This document shows positions 1 to 5,746 of a DNA stretch of 29,740 nucleotides, one piece after another; the stretch's first letter is position 1; the number at the start of each line of letters is the position of its first letter. The translations under genes were made by a program, and so were the position numbers. Location of the stretch: NCBI GenBank assembly GCA_900542985.1, contig UQPQ01000035.1:1-29740 (forward strand), read 5' to 3'. Below the pieces are notes generated by a model, which did no database searches, had not been told where the DNA came from, and saw nothing but the letters and a program-made list of their open reading frames with translations. Source of the DNA: an uncultured Bacteroides sp. (GTDB lineage Bacteria > Bacteroidota > Bacteroidia > Bacteroidales > Bacteroidaceae).

Positions 1-199
1 GTGCACGGGTGACCCGTTTCACTGCAGAGAGGGTATAGAACATGTAACGGACGATATATTTTTCTCCGCGCAGGTACGAGTCGTACAGCTCGTAATAGAA
101 AGCTTGCATTTTCCGCATTTGCGCAAGAAGCTTTCCGGATTCTACGGGAATGAGGTCCGGTTGTTCAAATTCCACAAGGGTGGAGGAGATGAATTGCAT
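1..199 (-). CDS. Hypothetical protein, N-terminal part only (runs off the window)
   Basis: An open frame starts with ATG at 199 (minus strand) and stays open to position 1, giving 66 codons. The protein begins MQFISSTLVEFEQP and continues with an aromatic- and basic-rich helical stretch (MQAFYYELYDSYLRGEKY). An in-frame TGA lies about 33 bases upstream of this ATG, so an earlier start is unlikely unless very close. There is no signal peptide. I do not recognise the family, and with only the first 66 residues no function is proposed. A TATATTTG -7-like element at 477-484 points toward this gene across a long leader. Confidence 0.55.
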   Translation of the reverse strand, partial: MQFISSTLVEFEQPDLIPVESGKLLAQMRKMQAFYYELYDSYLRGEKYIVRYMFYTLSAVKRVTRA

Positions 200-354
200 G
201 GCTATTGGAATTGATGTTTCGCAAGTATTTCATTCTTTTGACAAGATTGGGAGTGTGAACTTGAACACAGAATGACTTGCAAAATGTATTTTTTGTATAT
301 TTAATTTACTAATTTTAGGGTTGTTAAAAAAAAGAAGTATATATTCTCTCTTCC

Positions 355-381
355 TTCATAGCGCTGGTATAGTGCTATGAA
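355..381. other. Stem-loop (11 bp stem)
   Basis: TTCATAGCGCT at 355-365 pairs with AGTGCTATGAA at 371-381 with one non-Watson-Crick pair around a 5-nt GGTAT loop. On the minus strand it lies in the probable leader of the gene starting at 199, and a run of eight T follows about 20 nt later. It may be a leader structure or an attenuator; there is no decisive evidence. Confidence 0.45.
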
Positions 382-424
382 TCAATTGTTTGTATCGAAA
401 ATGGAATATAACTCCGGGGGTACT

Positions 425-624
425 TCTGTCTAAGAGGTGCGCTCTCACAGCCGAACACACGAGTATATTTCCGCCACAAATATACGCTTTTTCCTTAATA
501 CAAGTATAAAAATTAATATTTTACTCATTGACAATTCACTTTCGTTCACATTATTTGCGAAAAATAGAGCAAAAAAGACTTTTTGGCGATCGGGATGAGG
601 GCAACTCTTAGACAGAGGTGCGCT
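425..624. repeat. Paired inverted/direct motif (425-443 and 605-624)
   Basis: TCTGTCTAAGAG at 425-436 is the exact reverse complement of CTCTTAGACAGA at 605-616. Both copies also run into AGAGGTGCGCT in the same direction (433-443 and 614-624). Each copy looks like half of a hairpin with GCGCACCTCT and AGAGGTGCGC arms. The enclosed segment of about 170 bp carries a minus-strand TATATTTG element. Confidence 0.5.
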
Positions 625-638
625 TTTTTATTGTAAAA

Positions 639-671
639 TTTGATGTAGCAGCTTGCAAAGTATTATCTTTA
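639..671 (+). promoter_or_regulatory. Candidate Bacteroidetes promoter for the 703 gene
   Basis: TTTG at 639-642 and TATCTTTA at 664-671 are separated by 21 bp, close to the Bacteroidetes TTTG / TAnnTTTG pattern. The ATG at 703 lies about 30 bp downstream. Confidence 0.5.
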
Positions 672-702
672 TCCCCTCAAATGATTTTGATATTAAAAAC
701 GT

Positions 703-1284
703 ATGGAAAAGAAGATAAAATTTGCTCCTACCGTCATGTTGATTGACGCTTGCTATTTGAACAGAGTAGTGAACGATATGCGCCGGCATTTTTCGCCGAT
801 AGTAGGCCGTGAGTTGCCGCGTGCCGATCTGGCTGTCTTGCTGGAGTGCATGGCGCTGGATGCGGGGGTACAGACCGGAGATAATGAGATTCAGTCGATT
901 TTTATTTATGAATCGGGGATGGGAGAGATGGACGGATGTACACCTTCGGACCTGGACAAGGAGCTGAATAATGTGGCCTTCAAGGGAGAGTTGGGTGAGG
1001 TTGCGCTTTATGCCTATCAGCCTTCGGAAATGGCTACTCATGAGGAATTGTTCCTGGAATCGCTGCAGCTGCTGAATGAATCGAAAGAGGCTGTCCGCCT
1101 GATTGTGGTACCTGATGAAGAGGAATATGTGGAGAAGGTATACAAAAAAATGGCTGATATGAAGGGCAAGGAGATTACCGTGCTGGGTATGAATCCGCCC
1201 CGGAAGGACTGTGCCTGCCGATTCGAAATGCTGGGCTTCGCAGTGCTTCAGGCGCTGGGGATTAGAGGGGAGGAATTGTTATGA
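703..1284 (+). CDS. Conserved hypothetical protein (193 aa), possibly NYN/PIN-like
   Basis: A cytoplasmic 193-aa protein without signal peptide or membrane segment. I believe it belongs to an uncharacterised Bacteroides family (DUF6621-like), but that is recall, not a search. The start shows a hydrophobic strand ending in an acidic residue (VMLIDACYLN, residues 12-21). Near residues 130-162 another strand (RLIVVPDEEEY) is followed by a helix and the strand KEITVLGM. That order recalls NYN-type Rossmann-like nuclease folds, where acidic residues end the strands, but the similarity is weak and the later acidic motif is atypical. The gene is fairly G-rich, with its own promoter and a repeat array directly after its stop, so it is probably monocistronic. 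Confidence 0.75.
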   Translation: MEKKIKFAPTVMLIDACYLNRVVNDMRRHFSPIVGRELPRADLAVLLECMALDAGVQTGDNEIQSIFIYESGMGEMDGCTPSDLDKELNNVAFKGELGEVALYAYQPSEMATHEELFLESLQLLNESKEAVRLIVVPDEEEYVEKVYKKMADMKGKEITVLGMNPPRKDCACRFEMLGFAVLQALGIRGEELL

Positions 1285-1470
1285 GTTTTTGAGTTTGTAA
1301 GTTTTTGAGTTTGAGTATGATATGAGTTTTTTAGTTCTTGAGTTTATGAGTTTGCGTATGAGGACATCAACAAACTTGCAAACTAAAAAACTCACAAACT
1401 TAATATGAGTTTGCGAACATCAACAAACTAAAAAACTTACAAACTCACAAACTTAAAAACTAAGAAATAA
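1283..1470. repeat. Degenerate GAGTTT / AAACTC repeat array, copy A
   Basis: The interval is built almost wholly of GAGTTTTTGAGTTTGTAAG-like words, followed by their complements (ACAAACTTAAAAACT-like), so it can fold back on itself. It contains one copy (1322-1377) of a unit of about 56 bp that recurs after the next gene at 1999-2054 and 2058-2112. The array directly follows the stop of the 703 gene and may act as its transcription end. Confidence 0.7.
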
Positions 1471-1501
1471 TTTGTAATAGTTACAAAATTGTTTATTTTT
1501 G
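1471..1501 (+). promoter_or_regulatory. Promoter of the hydroxyisourate hydrolase gene
   Basis: TTTG at 1471-1474 and TATTTTTG at 1494-1501 are spaced 19 bp, an excellent fit to the Bacteroidetes pattern. The ATG is at 1545, giving a leader of about 35 nt. Confidence 0.7.
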
Positions 1502-1544
1502 AGCACAAGTAAATTGAGTGATAAACTTTTAATACTAGCTGATT

Positions 1545-1955
1545 ATGAAAACTAGACTTTTTGTACTATTATCGTTTGTGTGGTGTTTTTCTCTGTTCGC
1601 TTTTGCGCAAGATCAGTCTTATCAGCTTTCCAGCCATATTCTGGATATTAATTCGGGATATCCGGCTGCGGGAGTAAAAATAGGTCTGTATAAACTGAAT
1701 GCTGATAAAGGCTGGGTATTGGTAGATGAGAAGAAAACGGATGAAAACGGAAGGATAAAGGATTTTCTTCCGGAGGGAACAGATAATAAAGGAATCTATA
1801 AGTTGACTTATCATGTAGGACCTTATTTTAAGGAGAAGAAGCAAGATAGCTTTTATCCGTTTATCGATGTGGTTTTTGAAATAAAGGATGATAATCATTA
1901 TCATGTGCCTATCACCTTATCGCCGTATGGGTATTCTACGTATAGAGGAAATTGA
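1545..1955 (+). CDS. uraH: Periplasmic 5-hydroxyisourate hydrolase (transthyretin-like protein)
   Basis: 136 aa with a clear signal peptide (residues 1-21, ending FAFAQ), so the product is exported. The mature part is a full transthyretin-like domain: SSHILD near the start with the conserved His, PAAGVKIGLYKL, DENGRI with the conserved Arg, FYPFIDVVFEI, and the C-terminal block HYHVPITLSPYGYSTYRG. These His, Arg, His and YRG elements make up the HIU hydrolase active site, which converts 5-hydroxyisourate to OHCU in urate breakdown. The last residue is Asn where the family usually ends YRGS. No uricase or OHCU decarboxylase gene is nearby, so the physiological substrate is open. The gene has its own promoter at 1471-1501 and is bracketed by repeat arrays. 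Confidence 0.9.
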   Translation: MKTRLFVLLSFVWCFSLFAFAQDQSYQLSSHILDINSGYPAAGVKIGLYKLNADKGWVLVDEKKTDENGRIKDFLPEGTDNKGIYKLTYHVGPYFKEKKQDSFYPFIDVVFEIKDDNHYHVPITLSPYGYSTYRGN

Positions 1956-2225
1956 TTATTAGTTTTTGAGTTTTTAAGTTTGTAAGTTTGAGTATAATAT
2001 GAGTTTTTGAGTTCTTGAGTTGATGAGTTTGCGTATGAGAACATCAACAAACTTAAGATGAGTTTTTTAGTTCTTGAGTTTATGAGTTTGCGTATGAGAA
2101 CACCAACAAACTCAAAAACTTAAGAACTCACAAACTTAATATGAGTTTGAGAACACCAACAAACTCAAAAACTTACACCAACAAACTTACAAACTTAAAA
2201 ACTTACAAACTTAAAAAACTTATCC
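1953..2225. repeat. Degenerate GAGTTT / AAACTC repeat array, copy B
   Basis: Same family as the array at 1283-1470. Two copies of the unit of about 56 bp lie at 1999-2054 and 2058-2112; the second is nearly identical to the copy at 1322-1377. The right half consists of ACAAACTTAAAAACTT words that complement the left half. TAAGTTTG occurs twice in tandem at 1975-1990 and matches the Bacteroidetes -7 consensus. The array ends a few bases before the LysR start codon. Confidence 0.75.
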
Positions 2226-2229
2226 CCCT

Positions 2230-3171
2230 ATGTCTGATTTTCGATTAAAAGTATTTTATAGTGTAGCCAAGAATCTGAGTTTTACGAAGGCTTCGCAGGA
2301 GCTGTTTGTGAGCCAGCCGGCTATTACCAAGCATATCCGTGAACTGGAAAGCCTGTATGGAGTACGTCTGTTCGACCGGCAGGGGAACAAGATTTCGCTG
2401 ACCGGAGCGGGAGAGTTGCTGCTGGAGCATTGCGAGCGGATTCTGGCGGAATACAGGAAACTGGAGTATGACATGCATCTGTTGCAGCAGGAATATGCGG
2501 GACAGTTGCGTCTGGGAGCCAGTACGACCATTGCCCAGTATGTGCTGCCGCCGGTGCTGGCACGGTTTACGGAGAAGTTCCCGAAAATGGATCTGACGCT
2601 GATGGACAGTAACTCGAGGAACATTGAACGGGCTTTGCAGGAGCATACCATCGACTTAGGGATGGTGGAAGGAGTGTTTCGTCTGCCCGACCTGAAGTAT
2701 GAACCTTTCCTTTGCGACGAACTGGTGCCTGTGGTTTCCGCGGAGTCGTCGCTGGCGGTGCATGATGAGCTTTCGATGGAGGAGTTCTGCCGGGTGCCGC
2801 TGGTGCTGAGAGAAAGAGGCTCGGGTACGCTGGATGCCATTGAGATGGCACTGGCGGAGCATAACTTGAAACTGTCTGCCATGAATGTGCGGCTGTACCT
2901 GGGGAGCACGGAGAGCATCAAGTCGTTTTTGAAATACAGCAATGCGATGGGAATTGTCTCTATACAGGCTATTGAAGAGGAACTGAAAGAAGGTATTTTC
3001 AAGGTGGTGGATGTAGAGGGGCTGCAGGTGAAGCGGCATTTCTGCTTTGTGAAACCGCAGGGACAGGAAGATTCGGCTGCCACCCATTTCATGCATTTCT
3101 TGAGGAACTATCTGAAGAAAAAACAGGAAGAGGGAAAAATAGGAAAAAGTCTCCTGATTGCGGAATCGTGA
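2230..3171 (+). CDS. LysR-family transcriptional regulator (YeiE/CysB-like)
   Basis: 313 aa, the normal LTTR length. The N-terminal winged helix-turn-helix (residues about 1-60) shows the hallmark pattern NLSFTKASQELFVSQPAITK ... LFDRQGNKISLTGAGE. A linker helix and a periplasmic-binding-like effector domain (about 90-300) follow. The gene is convergent with a YeiH-type exporter gene; LysR regulators next to YeiH are a common pairing (YeiE-YeiH in enterics), so it likely controls that transporter in response to a small anion such as a sulfur compound, which is inference. No typical promoter is visible just upstream, only repeat array B, which carries consensus-like TAAGTTTG words about 240 bp upstream. 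The last codons overlap the bidirectional terminator. Confidence 0.92.
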   Translation: MSDFRLKVFYSVAKNLSFTKASQELFVSQPAITKHIRELESLYGVRLFDRQGNKISLTGAGELLLEHCERILAEYRKLEYDMHLLQQEYAGQLRLGASTTIAQYVLPPVLARFTEKFPKMDLTLMDSNSRNIERALQEHTIDLGMVEGVFRLPDLKYEPFLCDELVPVVSAESSLAVHDELSMEEFCRVPLVLRERGSGTLDAIEMALAEHNLKLSAMNVRLYLGSTESIKSFLKYSNAMGIVSIQAIEEELKEGIFKVVDVEGLQVKRHFCFVKPQGQEDSAATHFMHFLRNYLKKKQEEGKIGKSLLIAES

Positions 3172-3196
3172 TTCTGTAATCGGGAGACTCTTTTAT
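3148..3196. terminator. Bidirectional terminator between LysR and YeiH genes
   Basis: AGTCTCCTGATT (3148-3159) pairs with AATCGGGAGACT (3178-3189) with one G-T pair. A smaller GAATC/GATTC hairpin sits in the loop. An A-run precedes and CTTTTATT follows, so it can stop transcription from both convergent genes. The stem begins inside the 3' end of the LysR gene. Confidence 0.8.
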
Positions 3197-3223
3197 TGGA
3201 GTTTCGTATACTTTACTATCTGC

Positions 3224-4300
3224 TTACATGAGAGCCGGTACCAGGTATTTGGTGAGCAGATATCCTCCGCCTAACAACCAGATGTAGAGGAAGCCTGCCA
3301 GCAGGAAGGGTTTGGCACCTGCCTGTTTGAACTTGTCGATGCTGGTATCGGTACCCAGAGCGGTCATTGCCATGGTGAGCATGAAGGTGTCGATGTATTC
3401 GATGGCACCGTTCAGCGGAATGTCTTTTACGCTGTCTACCCCCAGCAGAGACTGGAGAAGGGTATTGAGGCAGATGATTCCGATGAAGCCGAATGCAAAC
3501 CAGGGAATGGTGATTTTACTTTTGCCTGAAGCAGCACCCGGTTCGTTGCTTTTGCGTTTTGCCAGTGCAAGACCCATGATAACCAGAACGGGAGCCAGCA
3601 TCATGACACGGATCATTTTGGTGATGGTGGCATTTCCGGCAATACCCAGGGCGTCGGTAGGATCCATGGCATTTCCGGCACCGGCTACGTGAGCTACTTC
3701 GTGGAGTGTACTTCCGGTGTAGATGGCTACACCCATGTCGCCCAGACCATCAAGAAGTCCGGCACGGTACATGACCGGATAAAGGAACATGGAGATGGTT
3801 CCGAAAATCACAACGGTAGATACGGCGATGGCAGTCTTATGACCTTCGCATTTCACTACCGGTTCGGCTCCTAGTATGGCTGCCGCACCACAGATGGCAC
3901 TACCGGTGGCAGTCATCAGTGAAGTATCTTTGTCCATTTTGAGAGCACGGCCCATCCAGATGCCGAAGAATATGGTGCTGGCTACGATGATTGTATCGAT
4001 AACCACTGCCGGAAGACCGACTGCCGCTACTTCGGTAAGGGTAAGACGGAAACCGTAGAGTACGATACCGGCGCGAAGAATCTGTTTGGTGCAGAACTTG
4101 ATACCGGGTACCCAGGTTTCGGGCAGGTGGTTGCGAAGACTGTTGGCGTACAGCATACCCAGAATGATACCGACAATAAGCGGACTGAATGACAGACTTT
4201 TTACAAACGGTATTTCAGCGATGTAGAATGCTGCGAAAGAGAATAATGCGATGAGCAGAATTCCGTGAAGAGTGTTTCCTCTGTTTCCTTTCTTAAACAT
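3224..4300 (-). CDS. YeiH-family putative anion (sulfate/sulfite-type) exporter
   Basis: 358 aa, polytopic inner-membrane protein with about ten hydrophobic segments. It opens with a short basic N-terminus (MFKKGNRGNTLHG) and then membrane spans through the C-terminus. Recognisable family blocks are SPLIVGIILGMLYANSLR, LRAGIVLYGFRLTL, TATGSAICGAAAILG (around residues 130-145) and YTGSTLHEVAHVAGAG. This is the UPF0324/YeiH family, annotated as putative sulfate exporters; the true substrate is not settled. It is convergent with the LysR gene and shares its terminator. A TACCTTTG -7 element lies about 50 bp upstream on the minus strand. Two lysO-type exporter genes follow in the same orientation upstream, but a separate promoter suggests separate transcription. 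Confidence 0.9.
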   Translation of the reverse strand: MFKKGNRGNTLHGILLIALFSFAAFYIAEIPFVKSLSFSPLIVGIILGMLYANSLRNHLPETWVPGIKFCTKQILRAGIVLYGFRLTLTEVAAVGLPAVVIDTIIVASTIFFGIWMGRALKMDKDTSLMTATGSAICGAAAILGAEPVVKCEGHKTAIAVSTVVIFGTISMFLYPVMYRAGLLDGLGDMGVAIYTGSTLHEVAHVAGAGNAMDPTDALGIAGNATITKMIRVMMLAPVLVIMGLALAKRKSNEPGAASGKSKITIPWFAFGFIGIICLNTLLQSLLGVDSVKDIPLNGAIEYIDTFMLTMAMTALGTDTSIDKFKQAGAKPFLLAGFLYIWLLGGGYLLTKYLVPALM

Positions 4301-4347
4301 GGTATAATTTTATTTGAATTGTGAATCGTTTTTCTTTTTTTCCGCTG

Positions 4348-4355
4348 CAAAGGTA
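4348..4355 (-). promoter_or_regulatory. -7 element for the YeiH gene
   Basis: Minus-strand TACCTTTG (plus-strand CAAAGGTA) matches TAnnTTTG exactly, about 48 bp before the start codon. The nearest TTTG on the minus strand (4381-4384) is 25 bp away, longer than usual, so the -33 assignment is uncertain. Confidence 0.55.
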
Positions 4356-4419
4356 GAGGATTCTTTCTGATAAACCTATTCAAAAATATTTATCCCTTAT
4401 AACTGAAAGTAATAGTGGG

Positions 4420-5046
4420 CTACAACTGACAGAAGAAGGATACGAAGAAAGGTACACTCATGTCGATGAGCAGGCCGTGGAGAATGGCTACGGGGAGCAT
4501 GTCGCTGCCGGAGTAGCGGGTAATCATGGGGAGTACCACGTCCATCGAGTTGACTCCGGCGGCGGAAATGGGGGCCAGCTTGCCGAAGTATTTGCACAGA
4601 AGGGGAGTGCCCAGAAGTGCCATCATCTCACGGAAGATGTTGGAGAGCAGGGCGATGGTGCCCAACTCGGTAGCCAGCTGGAGACCGAGGGAGGCTTCCT
4701 TGAACTGGGTGATGAGGATGGACGACAGGGAATAGTAGGCAAAGCCGCTGCCTACCGCCATGCAGTCGAACACGCTCCACCGTGAGAGCAGCAGACTGGC
4801 AAGGGCCGAAAACAGCAGGGTGCCGAGGATGGTGGCCAGCGGGATGAGCAGGAACTTGGGACGGAGCTGCGAGACAATGCTCTTGAGGTTCTTGCTGCAT
4901 CCGATGCTGATGCCTACCTGAAGCATCAGGGCATAGAGGATGTAGAGGGTGAGATTGCCCTGCAACTTATCCAAAGGGAGCATATCGGCAATGCCAAGCA
5001 GGCAGCCGATAAGGAAGAAGACGAGTACGAGAAGACTGCCTTTCAT
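4420..5046 (-). CDS. lysO: LysO-type lysine exporter, C-terminal half (copy 1)
   Basis: 208 aa, about six membrane segments. It matches the C-terminal portion of LysO/YbjE (DUF340): FDCMAVGSGFAYYSLSSILI, QLATELGTIALLSNIFREM, KLAPISAAGVNSMDVVLPMI and the end segment PVAILHGLLIDMSVPFF. LysO exports L-lysine (and thialysine) in E. coli as one protein; here it is split into two genes whose ends overlap by 4 bp (ATGA), so they are translationally coupled and presumably assemble. A diverged second pair lies at 11863-12757. The base composition is GC-richer than in copy 2. Confidence 0.88.
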   Translation of the reverse strand: MKGSLLVLVFFLIGCLLGIADMLPLDKLQGNLTLYILYALMLQVGISIGCSKNLKSIVSQLRPKFLLIPLATILGTLLFSALASLLLSRWSVFDCMAVGSGFAYYSLSSILITQFKEASLGLQLATELGTIALLSNIFREMMALLGTPLLCKYFGKLAPISAAGVNSMDVVLPMITRYSGSDMLPVAILHGLLIDMSVPFFVSFFCQL

Positions 5047-5321
5047 TTTTTACCTCCTTTCGCGAAAAAGAGTTTCAGTACCATCCACGAGGCCAGGATG
5101 CTGCCGCAAGTGGCAGACACGGCAAGGATAGCCGCCTGCCAGCCGAAAGCTGCAAGATTGCCGATAATCTGTTCGTTGGAGCCGATAGAAAGGCCCAAAA
5201 TGAACAGGAGCAGCAGAATGGTGCACGAGATGCTTTTCTCGGTGTGCTGCAAAAAGGATATATTTCTGAAGAGGTATCCGATAGTGACACCTGTAAGCAT
5301 GGTTCCTACGATAGAAAACAT
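5043..5321 (-). CDS. lysO: LysO-type lysine exporter, N-terminal half (copy 1)
   Basis: 92 aa, about three membrane segments, corresponding to the first third of LysO. It shows GVTIGYLFRNISFLQ, LLLLFILGLSIGSNEQIIGNL (the GLSIGSN block is characteristic) and a final segment ending in basic KGGKK. It overlaps the downstream half by 4 bp. Its likely promoter is about 280 bp upstream, leaving a long leader that can form a complex structure. Single-gene LysO proteins join these parts; the split form is common in Bacteroidales as I recall, so this is a natural split rather than a frameshift, and the equally split second copy supports that. Confidence 0.85.
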   Translation of the reverse strand: MFSIVGTMLTGVTIGYLFRNISFLQHTEKSISCTILLLLFILGLSIGSNEQIIGNLAAFGWQAAILAVSATCGSILASWMVLKLFFAKGGKK

Positions 5322-5359
5322 AATTCTTCTGTGGATTTTAACGTGAATACTGGGGCGAA

Positions 5360-5412
5360 TTGACAGTTGGCAGCTGACAATTCACAATTGATAATTGAAA
5401 ATTGACGATTGA
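5360..5412. repeat. AT-rich degenerate repeat (TTGACAATTGATAATTG type)
   Basis: Tandem variants of ATTGACAATT, CACAATTGATAATTGAAAAT and TTGACGATTG, with a CAGCTG palindrome near the left end. Such arrays recur in Bacteroides intergenic DNA. No function is evident. Confidence 0.55.
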
Positions 5413-5414
5413 AA

Positions 5415-5485
5415 GGTTTCCGGTGGGCGGGTTGGGCCTACCAGACTTTCACGGATAAAAGAAAGGGAGGCGCTTATTGGAAACC
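5415..5485 (-). ncRNA. Candidate structured leader RNA of the lysO pair
   Basis: Read on the minus strand (5' end at 5485): GGTTTCC (5485-5479) pairs with GGAAACC (5421-5415). Enclosed are a CTTTC/GAAAG hairpin (5465-5461 with 5450-5446) and a second hairpin, GGTAGGC with GCCCACC (one mismatch), directly abutting the closing stem. The layout is a closed junction with two inner arms, as in many riboswitches. It lies in the predicted leader, about 95-165 nt before the start codon. It matches no riboswitch class I know; no lysine-riboswitch hallmarks were recognised. Confidence 0.4.
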
Positions 5486-5516
5486 GCATACCCAGTGCAT
5501 GAGCGTAGTGTACCGG

Positions 5517-5542
5517 CCGTATACCAGGGGACGGTATAGCGG
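5517..5542. other. Strong stem-loop in the lysO leader
   Basis: CCGTATACC (5517-5525) and GGTATAGCGG (5533-5542) pair over nine base pairs with one bulged G and a 7-nt loop. It sits between the lysO promoter and the junction-like structure at 5415-5485. Confidence 0.5.
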
Positions 5543-5600
5543 AACGGGTAAAAGATGATATGTAGATATTCTATGCATGGGCTTTATTTGTTTTGCGCTG

Positions 5601-5633
5601 CAAAGGTAGAGATATTTGTGTATATTTCCCAAA
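5601..5633 (-). promoter_or_regulatory. Promoter of the leftward lysO pair
   Basis: On the minus strand, TTTG (5633-5630) and TACCTTTG (5608-5601) are spaced 21 bp, a clean Bacteroidetes promoter. Transcription starting near 5594 would give a leader of about 270 nt before the ATG at 5321, unusually long for this genome. Confidence 0.65.
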
Positions 5634-5715
5634 TTTTTATTCATATTTTTATAGAAGAATGGGCTGGCCTGCTGAATAACAAGGGGTAGTGTAAGGGGAG
5701 AAGGGGAAAAAATTC

Positions 5716-5723
5716 TATCTTTG
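5716..5723 (+). promoter_or_regulatory. -7 element of the M23 peptidase gene
   Basis: TATCTTTG matches TAnnTTTG exactly and lies 23 bp before the ATG at 5747. No good -33 TTTG is seen 19-21 bp upstream. Confidence 0.5.
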
Positions 5724-5746
5724 TGTGCAGTTTATAAAAGAGAGAA

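Larger units (their letters stand above)
200..702. other. Non-coding interval with hairpins and a paired repeat
   Basis: No convincing gene lies here. It holds the leader and candidate promoter of the leftward gene, a stem-loop at 355-381, an 8-bp palindrome at 463-485, two copies of an 11-bp motif AGAGGTGCGCT (433-443 and 614-624), a 12-bp inverted repeat (425-436 against 605-616), and the promoter of the 703 gene. Confidence 0.6.
5322..5746. other. Intergenic region: lysO leader, AT repeats and M23 gene promoter
   Basis: No gene is seen. From left to right it holds a short repeat of the TTGACAATTGATAATTG type (about 5360-5412), a GC-richer block with nested complementary arms (5415-5542), the leftward lysO promoter (5601-5633), and the M23 -7 element at 5716-5723. 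Confidence 0.6.

Noticed and set aside
1283..2225. Repeat arrays considered as a CRISPR array
   Set aside because: Units are degenerate and contiguous without regular unique spacers, they include a real gene between them, and no cas gene is present.
5043..5321. Split lysO considered as a frameshifted or broken single gene
   Set aside because: Both copies in this window show the same split with overlapping start and stop codons, so it is a natural two-gene form.
5322..5600. Lysine riboswitch (L box) upstream of lysO
   Set aside because: The leader is structured, but I could not recognise the conserved L-box core, so only a generic structured RNA is reported.
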